A DNA stretch of 64,000 bases, taken from Hydractinia symbiolongicarpus (Eukaryota > Cnidaria > Hydrozoa > Anthoathecata > Hydractiniidae). The notes below the pieces were generated by a model. The model saw only the letters and a program-made list of their open reading frames with translations, was not told the DNA's origin and searched no databases. Positions 37,986 through 50,631 of the stretch are shown piece after piece (positions within the stretch are counted from its first letter, which is position 1; each line of letters starts with the position of its first letter). Where the stretch lies: contig NC_079884.1 in assembly GCF_029227915.1 (NCBI RefSeq), positions 12,586,001-12,650,000 on the forward strand, in the 5' to 3' direction. The position numbers and the translations under genes are program-made.

Positions 37986-40900
37986 TCAACGCTTACGAAG
38001 CATTGATTTTCTTTTATTTTCCACACTGTTTAGACGAACTTGCTCAATTCTGCTTGGTCTGCTTCGCTTAAGTTTACTTGGACGCAAATTATTTTCCTTA
38101 GGATGTTGGATAGTTGGTTGAGAAGTCATGCTATCTTCAGTTTCAAAAACACTATGATTTGACATATCTATACCAGTCAATTTGTTAGCATGATACGAAT
38201 ATCTTCCAATCATTCCTGGTACAGCCAATCGATTTCTACTTCCAAGTGGACACAGTCGTGATCCCCTTTTTAGGTATGATGAACAAGGCAAATTTAACGT
38301 ATCATTGTCAGTCGATAAGTCCCTGTTTTTTGTGATGTTACTTGTATCGAAACTGCTTACAAGAATCGAGGGAAAGGATTCATTTGTTGATCTATTCTTT
38401 ACAGTAGGTTCCTCATAATTTATTTCCTTGCTTGCTCGCTTTTTGAGGTAACCTGGAGAAGCATCTTGTTCAATAGAATTCATTGGAAAGCTCTTTCTTT
38501 CAGATATTGGAATTGGAATTTTGGAACCTACTTTAAGGGAAGTTTGCCCAATTGACTTTCTTAGTCTTTTTCTCTGTACAGGTTTTGTGAGTTCCGAATT
38601 CTCTGATTTAGTAGATTCTTTAACATTTTTACTCAATGATGTAGTAGACAACTTGGATTTCGAGAATTTATTTCTTCGCAAACTAGATTTTTTGGCAATT
38701 TTGCCTGAAGACCCTGAAGGTCGTAGTTGAGTGTGATATTTTGGAACACGATGTCTTGAACTTGAGCTCTGCTGACCTAGGTTGATTTTAGCTTGGTTGC
38801 CAATACCTATTTGGTTTGTTGCCAAGTTTCTACATATGCTTTTTCTGTGACTAGGCCTTCTTGCAATACGACTTCTTCGATTATTTAAACTAGCTGCATA
38901 ACTACGTGTAATAATTTGACTACTACACAGACCCACTTTGGTAGAATTATTAAGATTGTAGGAAGATTCATACCTTGGAGGGTTTGTCTTCACACTTGTT
39001 TGAGTCTTCTCCGGTGTCTTTTGTTTCTTAGATTGGCTACCAGATCTTTTTTCAGACAAAGATTTAGTACGAGTTCTTTCTTCTTTCTCTGAATTTTTCC
39101 TCTCCTTTGTATTCTTTGATTTTAGTCCACCACCTTTTGCTTGGTAAACACCTTTCTTGGTTCCATGTAAATTATCTTTTGTTGACTGTCTCTTCAATAC
39201 CTTAGAGTTGTCCTGTGACGCTTGTCGTTTTAGTGACTTAAAGGGACTTTTAAATCCCTTTTTTACAATGGGAGCATCTTCTATGACATCGTCATCAAGT
39301 TCACTTAGTTCTTCTATGCTAGATTCACTACCAACAGATGTTACTGACTTTTTATTTTTTGATACATAGGACTTTTCCCTTTCAACAACATTTTTCTAAA
39401 AACAGAAAAATGAGAAACCACTTGTTATGTCGACAAGCTATTTTTATTAACTATAATTTTTTGTTACTCTTACTTAACACAACAGAATGGGTCCATATTA
39501 TTATATCATTCTACTTTGTCACCTTCTTTTAATAAATATCCAAAAACAGCTCCAAATACCTGATTGTGTTCTTCCCAAAATTGTTTTGTATTTCCAACTA
39601 TGGCTTGATCTTTTAATGATGCACGATCAGATTTACGTTTCGTTTTACTGGCATGGTGATGAAGGTGAGTACTTGTTTTACGAATACCTCCCCCTACAAC
39701 AAGTCAAATAAATTGTAAAGACGCAAGCAATCAGTCATGTTTTAAAAATAAACCAGTAACAACTTAACATGTTAAATGCAAAGTTTACAAAGTTTTAATA
39801 CAAAAAATAAATATGATTTCAAAATTGTTTTACCACTACTTGTTCTTTTTCTGATCGGTTTATGAATCATTGCATCGTTACTAGGACTGGCAATGGTGTA
39901 ATCAGCATTTTCTCTGTCATCAGTGTCATATAGGCCTTTTAAAGATGTCATGTTTGACACTCGTTTAGTATCAAATCCTTTATAACGTGTCTTCGGATCA
40001 ATAGTGAAGTCTTTATAATTCTTTTGCAAGCTATCATTAGTTGTACCAGAAAGAAGCTTAAAAATATTTTCACGTTCTCTCAAGATTGCTAAAGGTGGGT
40101 TTTTCAAAGCAAATTGCCGAACCATCCAAGCAACATCCAATGCACTTAACACCCCTCTACCAGCACCAGATCCAGTGGGCCAGAAAGGCTAAAATAATCG
40201 AAAACATCAAGGAAAACAGAACTAAATTTTTTGTGACAAATATATCTGGGATTTATGCACAAGGATACTGACTAGTCTTAATAATACTAGTTGTATTTTG
40301 GCTGTCTATTTAAAATGGCTGCACATAGCTTTAATTTTCTAAATAAGTGATGCAAACAAAAATTATCATGCAAAAGCCATAGTGAGTTAATTCTATTGTT
40401 TGTTTCTTTTGTATTTTCATTGTTTTTTGGCCATGCGTTTAAATTTATTGTCACAGGTTATAAGCAACTGAGAAGTGCATTTGTCTATTTTTTAAAGTTC
40501 CCAGATCAAATTTCTATTTCTGACTTTGAAATAGGCTGAAAGTGACAATTACCAAACTTTGGTTGAAGTTAAACTTAGGCCACGCCCTTTAGATACAAGG
40601 CTGTGAAGGAACAAAAAAATTGACTTACTCTACTTTATTTTACACATAGAAAATATAATTGTCTTTTTTTGACATACTTCAGGTTTGAATTACCACATTT
40701 AAATGAAATATACAAAAACTTTTTTAATGAATAGAAGATGAATTTTACGATTAATTTCGTTTCAATTTTCCAGTATCCAGTATTAAGCACAGAGATTTTA
40801 AGCAGGCCTCAAGCTTGTTCATTCAGAGACTATAGTGGATCTGGCCTTCCGTTTCTTTACTTAAAAATTAGCTGCAAAGCAACCATATTCAAAATATTTA

Positions 40901-43900
40901 TTACTTGCTCACCATATTTACCTTTATTTAATTTAAACATGTGACCCATGAACAAACAAATAGATAAAGGAAACAAACATAAGCTAATTCATTGTGACTT
41001 TTGCATAATAAATTTTTATTTTTTTATTTTATATAAATTCAGTTTTATGAAATATAGAACATATTTAAGAAATTATTTTATAGCTGTCTTTGTAGAAAAT
41101 TGTAGACAATAAAAATTGCCTTTTTTGCCAGACAAATAATTTTGAAGAGGCTCGACTTACTTCTATTAAGCTGTCACCAACAAGAGCAACCATCAGCCTC
41201 TGATTCTTTCGGTCAATTATTCTTGATGCATTCGCTGCCTTCTTGATAGAGGTAAAGTCAAACAATGCTATATCTGGATTTCCATTTGACAGTTTTTTAA
41301 ACTCTAAATCTTCTGGCAGCTGATGGTTGGTTGCATGGTTTACAGCATATCGGGCGAATTCAATTAATCGTTCTTTGTCAATGTTAGATGGTTCTAACAA
41401 TAACGTGGGGTCAGCAATATCCTTTAAGAATTGAAAAAATCACAACACCTGCAACAGTATCAACAAAAACAAAAAAACAGCTAACCAACATTAAACAACC
41501 AGAAAAACTTGAGAACGCCATTATATCATACTTTTTTTTCATATTCAAACATTCGAAAACACACCATGTGATATTTTAAATACATGTTGGTAAACATTCA
41601 CTGTCCTTACCTCTCGTATAGCACCAAGATTTAATAAACTAGATTTTAAAGCTGTCATGACAAAATAGTGAGTTTCGTCTTTATAATAAACAATGTTCTC
41701 AAGTTTGACCCCATACTCAGCTTCCATGTCATTAAAAAATTTTGGGTTATATTGATATGATATGCCACTGATTTCTGGAACTCCTGCTTCTTCAATAGTA
41801 TTGTTGTTTACAAAGTTACATGTAATACCTATAGCAAGTGCACCTGAAACATAAAAAATAAGGAATTGTTATAGGGAATGTAGTTTTCAACAAATTGGAA
41901 TCATTGTTTAGTATTAACTAAAAAATAAATTTGTGATGTGAAACAAAATTTAGTCATTCATAATCTAAAAAAAGTTTTTTGGTTGTGCAAAAAAAATTTC
42001 TGTAAATTTGAAAATATCTATTTGCTAGGAAATGATAAACTTTTAAATAGCTTATTGTCAACCTTTAGTACTGCAGTATTCAATTCACACCAGTATCCAA
42101 CCTCTATGAATAAAAATGTATGTATTAAAAAGGTTTACTGTACAAATGAAACCTACCTCTAAGTTCAATTTGTGGAAATCCTGGCAAAACATTCTTTTTT
42201 CCATCAGCAGAAATAATAATATCAAACTTATATTTTGACACTTCGTGGTTTTCAGGTTGATAGCTGGCTGTCCAAGCTTTTTTCTCTTCTGTGGGCTCCA
42301 CAAGGTGTTTGAAAGTTACGCCTACATGAATCTCTAAGCCAAGAATCAGAGCAATTTTCAGTAGAACACATTGCAGCGTTTTTATATCTATAAATAGACA
42401 GACAAAAAAAGAACATTAGAAAGTGCTCGAGAAAGACTTGTAGCTCCTTTCTCAAACAGCTTCATCAAGAAACTATTACCTGCACAAGGTGGCAACAGAT
42501 TAAAAACTTTACAATTTTAGGACATATTAGGAAAATTTTGGAGGTTAGAGGGTAAAACTTTAGCAGGAAACATTTAATAAAAATTAATTAGTAAGGATAC
42601 TAAAATTAATTGAATATTTGAAGATTATTTTTTGGCCTCTCTTTCTATTATTAGTTTTATATACTTGCAGGAGTAATATTTAGTTTCTGGCTCTGGTGCA
42701 TCTTCTTTCCCTTTTTGACAAAATTTGGTACAATGGACGAAAATTTTGACATTAAATTGCTCGTTGAAATTGGTCAAAATTTTCATCATTGTGACTTTAA
42801 AAAAATTTAGGTGGAGAAAAAACGAAAAAGCATTGTGATGGCTACATCAAAATGGAAATTTTTTGTGCCATTTTACGCAAAAAAAAAGACAAAATTTGTT
42901 ACACAAAAAATATTCACAACATTTACAGCTTTTAAAAGTCTAGTAAATATTTTTTTAAAGTGAACTGTTCATTGCTGGCCTGGAAACCAATTATTTTTGA
43001 AAACTAATTTATATATTTGACAAGAATTAATTGGATCAAATTCAGGGTCATTCAGTTTGTTTAAAACTTAGTCTGCGTGCGTTTATTTATTGCAATGTAA
43101 AAAATTCCATTTTACCATTATTGAGTTTTTTAAAAGGCGCTTACAACCTGCCGAGTGTATATCTTGAAACTACTGTAATGGTTAGCATTTTTACTATAAT
43201 TGTTTTTTAGCTGTGTTTGAAAATAATGGACAAATAAAGTGGTACTCGAAGTGTTTTTTACTACAAAACTTATACTGAACTAACTATTTCAAAAAAAAAA
43301 AAAAGAAAATGTGCAGATATTTATGGTAGCATGTAGCATGTGGACATTGTACAAAACATAAAACAGGTTCCTCAAGAGCTTGTGGCAAAAATTAAATTGC
43401 AAATGAGCAATGCCAAAACATTCTTTGCACACAATTATTGGTAACATTTTTCTTTCAAGAAAGAAAAAAAGATTCAAAATAATTCTCATTTTTTATATAT
43501 ATATATACAGTTAAGAATTTGAAAATAATATATAATTTCTATGAATACATGTAAACAAAAATATTACAATTTTACTCAAGAATAATATTGGAAGTTGTAA
43601 AACCATGAGAAGACATAAGTCAAGCTTGAATAATGCCCTATTTTTTAATTTGTTTATTTTTCATTTATTTTTTGTGTATGTGTGTGCAAATGCAACCCTC
43701 GCGCGTTTAAGTCATTGATACTAAATGGAAAGACAAGAGAGATGTTTAAATGATCAGCAACATGCACACACAAGATATGGTACATAAAACCAACCATCAT
43801 CTGAGATTATAATGCAGGCATGTCCGGTGTTGATACGACTGACCTACTATTATGACTGCCAGAGAAAAAAAACATAATGCTGCGTATCTTCAACATTTTT

Positions 43901-46761
43901 CCTTCAGTGCATACTGCCTCAACACCCAATATGGTATAGATAAGCCAATGAAATTATTAAAGTACAGAGAAGCAATTATTACCGCTATAAAAAGAGACAG
44001 AGTAAAGGCAAAGCCTCCAATCAGCCCAAATACCATGCCTAATCCTAGATTCGTAGATGGCAGCAAACATGTTAAGCCCACTTATTTAAATTCAGGCTTT
44101 TTCCAAGGTTGTCAGGGTCTGCTAGCCACACACAAGATTGAGGTTAAGTTTTTAAAAGATAATACCATGATAGTACAAGGCTTAATGCAACCACAGCCAA
44201 TTAAAAAAAGTCATGCACTTGTCATGCTATACTTCAACAACTGCTCCTTGGCATGCACTTGTGCCACCCTAGGTAGATTGGGAAGACTAGAAAAACAATT
44301 AAGCTACAAAAAACAGGTTCACACTTCCCTTGGTCAACAAAAAGCAAAACCTGACCTGTAATGGAAATCTGCATTCGTTTAAGACTTCCATCTCTAATGT
44401 ATATGGTAAATTCTAAAGGAAATCACTTTTTCAAATTTTTTTTCTCTTTTTTTAATTTTTTTTTAATTCTTTTTCTTTTTAATTCACATATATTATAAAG
44501 TATGTTTGATTGAGCTGAGGCAGTCTAAGGTTTATCATTTTTTGTTTCTTCTTTGTTCCAGTGGCCCCCAGTGGAAACAATCCACTAACTATATTTTATT
44601 ATTATTATACTTTAGTTATTAATATTATTAAAATTTCTAAGATAGTGTGCATTAGGATGGTTATGCAATAAGGCTCAAGTTGTAACTTAATTTACTTTAG
44701 TTTGCTATCCTCATTGTGCTAAAAAATTCCTTTTTACTTTTCTTTCAAGAGATGAGGTTAACTACCCATGATTGTAACTGATCAAACGGACCTGGGGGCA
44801 ACAACAGCTGTTCTCACACCTGTTGTTTCAACCAAAATAGCCAAAATAGGCACTAGATTTGAAAACAGTTTCATTGTCTTTACCAAAGCAGATGTTATGT
44901 GAGGGGGGGAGGAAATAACCTCCTCCAAAAAGCGTTTTGCATTGCAACATAAGTATAAGAGGCACAAGGTGCAGATGCAAAATACTAAAGAGTGCAAAAT
45001 TTTTACATAGTACGATGCAGACAGAAAATTGAGGTATCACTTCCTTTAGCCTAAAAAAAGGACACTTTCAGGCTTTTATTCACCAAGGTTTATACACATC
45101 ATAAAATCTATGGTCATACTTTCAGGCTTTACAAGATTGCATTTAAGTGATTTTTCAGCATGTACATTTTTTTGAATGCGTTTGGATGTGAAACACTTAA
45201 TAACAGTTATATTATAGTAAGTAAACAATAACATGGTTTTCAAAGGATCACTTGTCTCCTGGTGATAAGCATTTCACACCTTTATTATTGACATAAATAT
45301 TGCAAGTTCTTAAGTCAACAAAATAAAAGCGTGTCTGGCAATTTTGACAAAATTCTGTTTTGCATATATATAATGGCAAAGTGAGAAAACAATTTGACCT
45401 TACTTTATATATTTCTTTGTTGTTTTTGTATCTTAGCAATTTCCACACTATTATGTTTAGTCAAACCCCTTTTAAGCCATTAATAATAATAAATACTCTT
45501 AAATAAATACTTATGTGGTGCTAGCAAATTTTTCACAATAATATATATTTATTTTTTGCTCATTTAAGTTACAATTACACCTTATTGTTTTATTATGAAA
45601 AAGAAATTGTTCAGGTCACCATTAGTCTTACATCCCCTTAAAAAATACAAAGAAGGTTACAATTAAAAGAAAAAATATTTATCCGAGAAATATTTTAAAG
45701 TGCAATCAAGTTTTAATAAAAGTAAGTTTTTAGATTAGAAACGTGTTCAAAAACTGTACGACATTTTAAAAATTTCACTTTTCACAGTTTTTACCATAAA
45801 TGTGCATAAACAGGCTTACTTAAAGCAATGTTAAAATTAGTGGAACATTCTTTATGCTTCTGTGTCGTCATGAACTTTCAATGAGACAATGATTAGCAAC
45901 CAATGATCATGGCAATTAAAACAAAGGAGGGCATTATATAATTGAAGGAGTTATGATGTATAATTGTTTTCAAAATGTATAAAAATATTAGACTGTGTCT
46001 TACGACCTAAAATGTATGATCAGCTTTTATATTTTGATCACTAAAACTATAAGCAGAAAAAGTAACATTTCATTTCTATGTCATATAATATTCAATAGAC
46101 AAAAATATATAATTTATTAGGGATATTCAGTGTTAGTATAGCTATCTAGGTAGCTTTAAATTGTGAATATGATAAAACATATTAAATATTAAAAATTACG
46201 AAATAAAAACAACTTACTGATATGCTCAATGCATCCAGCACCAAACTTTCCATAAAACTTTTTTGCACCAAGAGCACGGAAATCTGTGAGTAAAAATGGC
46301 CACAAGTGAAGAACATTATTTCTAGTAAATTCAGTTCTTTTTTCAACAATAACAGTTTTACAACCAAGTAATAAGGTTTCAATAGCCATCCTTAAACCAA
46401 TTGGACCAGATCCAATTATTATACAACTATGACCTTTGGCAACGGTTCCGTTATTATACTCTTTGTGTTTTAACCTGGCATTTAGCAAGTCCCAAAGAGA
46501 CTGGCATTTCCATGATGTTAGCTTTGATTTTAAAACTTCGTAAAATTCTATACCATGTAACGTAGTATCTACATTTAAAGCTACCTTCAAAGCTTCAAAA
46601 TAATCTATAATATCACAACAGGTCTCTGATTCAGTAAATAAATTCCATATCTCTTCAGGTGGGTGAAAACTTGCTTTCCTGAACGCGGCAGATTTTCTTC
46701 TTCCGGAGAATTGTTCATTGTCTGAACTTTTTGAAGAGTTTTCATCTTGATCTTGTGTCAT
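37986..46761 (-). CDS. MICAL: MICAL-type flavin monooxygenase lacking CH/LIM domains
   Basis: The exons are 46218-46761, 42157-42387, 41611-41843, 41161-41421, 39834-40188, 39560-39693 and 37986-39395; all phases agree, giving 1055 aa. MICAL enzymes oxidise actin methionines with FAD and NADPH and so disassemble filaments. Seen here: the GxGxxG FAD motif in [34 protein letters not shown], and the GD signature [18 protein letters not shown] followed by [17 protein letters not shown]. The monooxygenase fills residues 1 to about 530. Family members normally continue with a CH domain, a LIM domain and often a bMERB helix bundle. Here the remaining 525 residues are Ser/Lys/Arg-rich and disordered, with clusters such as [10 protein letters not shown] that could be nuclear localisation signals. 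ATG 46761 was chosen; the frame is open further upstream without another ATG. Intron 1 is 3.8 kb. Confidence 0.85.
43852..44361 (+). other. Unexplained 169-codon ORF inside MICAL intron 1
   Basis: An ATG-initiated frame stays open for 510 bases in otherwise stop-rich sequence (begins [15 protein letters not shown], ends QKAKPDL). The opposite strand has a shorter hydrophobic frame ([20 protein letters not shown]). Neither resembles a family I know. It may be a decayed transposon or an exon of a nested gene, and chance is possible. Confidence 0.2.
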
Positions 46762-47729
46762 AATACTTTGTGGAATAATTAATAAAATGAATACAAAAAG
46801 AAAAGAAATATTTGGCCGAAGTGCCGTCAAACAAGACAGGCAAATCCTTCGTCCTTGGCGCTTTTATATTTTATTTTTGTATTTTATCGTGTTGACGAAT
46901 TTTAAATTTGTTTCAACTCAATGGTTTTATATTGTGGTCAAGCAAGAACCTGGCGTGTACTTAAATATCACTACATCTTAATAAAGAAAATGTGACCACG
47001 AAACGATAACATTGCTACCGTTGATTGGCCAATGCTGTGTTCTGTAAATAACATGGAAAATTCTCAACTCAACATGGTATTCACACGTGGTGGCTAAATT
47101 ATCTCTCTCTTGAATGTTTCTTATGATAAATTAGGGTTAAAACCCCACAATCTTAAAAAGTCTCCCATATCTCCCCCAAAAGTAGATTTTTTAAAAACTT
47201 CCTCAATTCTTCCCAATTTTAGTTTTATATTTTCACAAAAATGTGTAGAAATACTACATGGGTAGCTAGCTAGCTACAGAAATAATTTTTTTCATTTTCG
47301 AGATCACCTTTTAAACCTCCTTAAATATTATTAGGATTATTTAGGACTTTTCAACTGGTTACAAAATATCCTGAAAGAATTAATGGGTTTTTCCACCTGG
47401 GTAAGGGTCAAAAAAATCTTTTTAGCTAGAGTTATTTTTCACTATTAATTTGCAGTCAGCAAATGATTTTCATATTTTTTTATTAGTGTTTTCCCAGTCG
47501 GCAAATGTCACATGATACTTTTAAACCAATTACAGGTCTGTATTTTTTAGGGTAGCCATAATGATTTGAGGAAAACAAGCCATTTAATACGGCAGCTCTT
47601 TGTAAATAGGCGGTAGGTTTTTTATTAATAGGGTTGTGACCTGCATCTATTTTGAACATTCTGATCAATGAAGTGATTCCTTTAATGTGGATGTATATTT
47701 AATAGCAGTGAAAAAGATATAAAAACACA
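46762..47729. other. Divergent intergenic interval, MICAL to PRMT3 (left part)
   Basis: It should hold the MICAL promoter. I see no ORF worth reporting and no repeat with clear ends. Confidence 0.35.
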
Positions 47730-48276
47730 TCTATACTAAAATACCCGTATACGTCTGTCCGTCACGCAAAATGGTAGCTTAGCTGCGCAAGTAGCGAGAC
47801 AAGAGGGTGTTGATAAGCCGCTAACACCCGAGTTCGGGTGACTTTTCAAATAAAATTGGCTGTTGTCCCCCGAAACCGCCCGCACTTTCCCGAACTCGCC
47901 CGGAACATTCCCGAAATGCAATTCCTTGTAACAAACCATGCGGACGATGGTTGGGAAGAAGGCGCTTGATGAGAAAGGAGTTAATAAAGTTTATTTATAA
48001 GTTATTTATAAAGTAAACTTTTTTTCAAAAACCATCAAAACAGTTCTTCTAAGAACTTCGCTACGACATAGTAAGTTTATTTTAATTTTTATAGTTTTTT
48101 TGAATCATATATTAGTGTCTGTTTTTTTTTCTTTCGGGCATTGTTTAGGTCTATGCGGGTTTTTTCGGCACTTTTTACAGTGTATGCGGCTTATCGGCAC
48201 CCCGTAGCGAGACGCACACAATACGGTATAGAAAGGACGGGTGAACCCATGGATTTTTCCACGGGCTAACGACTAG
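47730..48276 (+). mobile_element. Non-autonomous Helitron-like element (547 bp)
   Basis: It begins TCTATACTAAAATACCCGTA and ends with a hairpin (CCATGGATTTTTCCACGGG), a short spacer and CTAG, inserted between A (47729) and T (48277). This matches Helitron termini. It encodes no Rep/helicase. Both ends are shared with the 110-bp element at 14115-14224. An internal inverted segment (CTAACACCCGAGTTCGGGTG) forms a second hairpin. Confidence 0.7.
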
Positions 48277-49137
48277 TTTTTGAATTGAAACTTCAAGCAT
48301 TTGCTACATTTTTGTACATAATTCAAAATCAGGAATAAAAAAGTCACTATATATATAATGTTTATTATACAGTTAATTCCAGTACTAATCTAAACCAATC
48401 AGGATATTTTAAAGTCACAAACAGTGTAACAAATGTATGCGAAGTTTGATAAGCTTGATTTGTATGCTAAAACTTTATATAATACATGTAAAAATCACTG
48501 TAAAACCCCGAAATAATGTGTCATTTTGTGAAGGGTATATTATATGTTGTTGTTTTTGAGAAAGATTTGTAGCATTTCTCACCTTGTCTTGTTTTAGAAA
48601 AGATGTGTTAACTTTGGAGAAAATGCCACATATCTTTAGGGGAAAGGTGTCATATTTTTCCTCTTGTTGCCATTGTATATACTAGATCTGCCAAAAAGGA
48701 CTGAAAAATAGAAATATCTTTTTATTGTACAAAGTTTTCCATTTTTTGCACAAACCCTTTTTGTTGTGTTCTTGCTGATTGTAAAATATCATCTTATTTG
48801 ATAAGCTCTTTGATAAGCCTGTGTTTATGAAACTAAATGTTCTTTGAAGTCAGCCAAGAAAATTTGTTTCTAAACTGCACATCCTATTTTGACTTGAAAC
48901 TTTTCTGATCCCCTTGAACTAGCCATGTTTTGACTGTAATATTTAAAGGTGTCAAGAAAATGGGTTCTTGGAATAGATTCCACCTAAAATCAATTAAATG
49001 CAAAAAGCAAAACTATGCACACGGCGCTTGTTTTTTTCAGCATATAAGCCTTAACTTTATGAAGGAGCATGTCCCATTCTTAAAAATAAACTACCTATAC
49101 AACAAAGCATTCGGTTTTTGTTTTAGGTAATTTTAAT
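48277..49137. other. 5' region of PRMT3
   Basis: It contains no recognisable gene. At 49116-49127 the sequence GGTTTTTGTTTTAG is a strong splice acceptor ten bases before the PRMT3 ATG, so the 5' leader is probably spliced in cis or trans. Confidence 0.45.
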
Positions 49138-50631
49138 ATGTCAGATTCAGAAAGTGATTGGTCAGATGTACCTGAAGATGAAGCAAATGAAGAATTAGTT
49201 CTATGCCTATTTTGTCCTAATAAGTTCTCATCTGTGGATAGTTGTTTTAAACACATACAAAACAATCATGAGATCAACATAAGAAAGACCATTAAAATGA
49301 AACAGATGAGTTTTTATGTGTACATTAAATTCATAAATTATGTCAGGAAGAATAATTTAGATCCCTCTGCAGCAAGTCAATTAGAGCTGCATCAGTTTGA
49401 AGATGAGCAATGGCTTATCCCATCAATAGAAAATGATTTATTGTTGCAGTATGACGTTGAAAGTGAGCTGCGTGTCGATTCTGATTCACAGGAAGAAAGT
49501 TTGGATATAGTTATGAAACTTAGTATTGCAGAAGAGCGTGCTAAATTAGCTGAGGAGTTTTTAGAAAGAACACTGGACGACCTAAATGTATGTCGACAGG
49601 AACTCAATGCATTGTTACTAGGGAAGGCATCAGGAAGAGAATTTAAGCCCAATGCGCAAGAGCAGGAGAGCGAGGGGTACTTTAGTTCTTATGCCCATTT
49701 TGGCATACATGAGGAAATGTTAAAAGACAAAGTTCGCACTGTGTCTTACAGAGATTTTATTTTGAAGAATACTAATATTTTTAAAAATGCGAAAGTGCTT
49801 GATATCGGGTGTGGGACATCAGTATTGTCCATGTTTGCTGCACAAGCTGGTGCTACTAAAGTCTTGGCCGTTGATAATTCTGATGTGGCGTATCAAGCTA
49901 TGGATATTGTGAAAGAAAATAATTTGGATTCTATTATTGAAGTGAAAAAAGGTAAAGCCGAGGATATTGAAGTTAGTGAAAAAGTTGATGTTATCATATC
50001 AGAATGGATGGGCTACTTTTTGTTGTTTGAAAGCATGTTGGATACAGTGCTGTACTGTCGTGATAAGTACCTGTCGGAGAAGGGTTGTATTTACCCAGAT
50101 AAATGCAACATACAATTAGCTGCACTCTGTGACGACCAGCTGTACGAAAGTAAGTTGAAATTCTGGGATGATGTCTATGGATTTAAAATGACTGCGATGA
50201 AATCTGGTGTGCTTGAGGAGCCTTTAGTGACAGTTGTTGAGAGCGCGAAGATCATGTCTGAATCGTGTATTCTAAAGGAGTTTGATCTGATGAAAATTTC
50301 AACATCATGTTTGGATTTTGATCAGAAGTTTACTTTAAAAGCCGTTAAGAAAGGCACATGTTCTGCTATTGTTGGCTACTTTGATATTAAATTCGAACAG
50401 GATGCAACTCACCCAGTTCTGTTCAGTACCAGCCCACATGTGGAGCCAACACATTGGAAACAAACCGTATTCTTTTTAAAAACACCTATTCTTATGGGCA
50501 TTGGTGATGTACTAATTGGACGGATAATTTGTAAGAAAAATAAACAAGACCATAGGGCGTTAGATATTGCTATCTTTTTGTATGATAAGAATGATTGTGT
50601 TACCTCGAGACAACATTATGTCTTGAGTTGA
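49138..50631 (+). CDS. PRMT3: Protein arginine N-methyltransferase 3, intron-free coding region
   Basis: This 497-aa type I arginine methyltransferase has the PRMT3-specific N-terminal C2H2 zinc finger (CLFCPNKFSSVDSCFKHIQN...H, residues about 22-45). PRMT3 is a cytosolic enzyme that makes asymmetric dimethylarginine, with ribosomal protein RPS2 (uS5) as its best known substrate in other animals. Core motifs in order: YAHFGIHEEMLKDKVRT; motif I VLDIGCGTSVLSMFAAQAGA; post-I AVDNS; double-E loop SEWMGYFLLFESMLD; and the THW loop THWKQTVFFLKTP. The length is close to the human protein (531 aa). Oddities: the whole coding region is one exon, unlike vertebrate PRMT3 and unlike its neighbours, and motif I has Ser where Gly is usual (GCGTS rather than GCGTG). 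The start is supported by MSDSESDWSDVPED, typical of PRMT3, and by the acceptor just upstream. Confidence 0.95.
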   Translation: MSDSESDWSDVPEDEANEELVLCLFCPNKFSSVDSCFKHIQNNHEINIRKTIKMKQMSFYVYIKFINYVRKNNLDPSAASQLELHQFEDEQWLIPSIENDLLLQYDVESELRVDSDSQEESLDIVMKLSIAEERAKLAEEFLERTLDDLNVCRQELNALLLGKASGREFKPNAQEQESEGYFSSYAHFGIHEEMLKDKVRTVSYRDFILKNTNIFKNAKVLDIGCGTSVLSMFAAQAGATKVLAVDNSDVAYQAMDIVKENNLDSIIEVKKGKAEDIEVSEKVDVIISEWMGYFLLFESMLDTVLYCRDKYLSEKGCIYPDKCNIQLAALCDDQLYESKLKFWDDVYGFKMTAMKSGVLEEPLVTVVESAKIMSESCILKEFDLMKISTSCLDFDQKFTLKAVKKGTCSAIVGYFDIKFEQDATHPVLFSTSPHVEPTHWKQTVFFLKTPILMGIGDVLIGRIICKKNKQDHRALDIAIFLYDKNDCVTSRQHYVLS

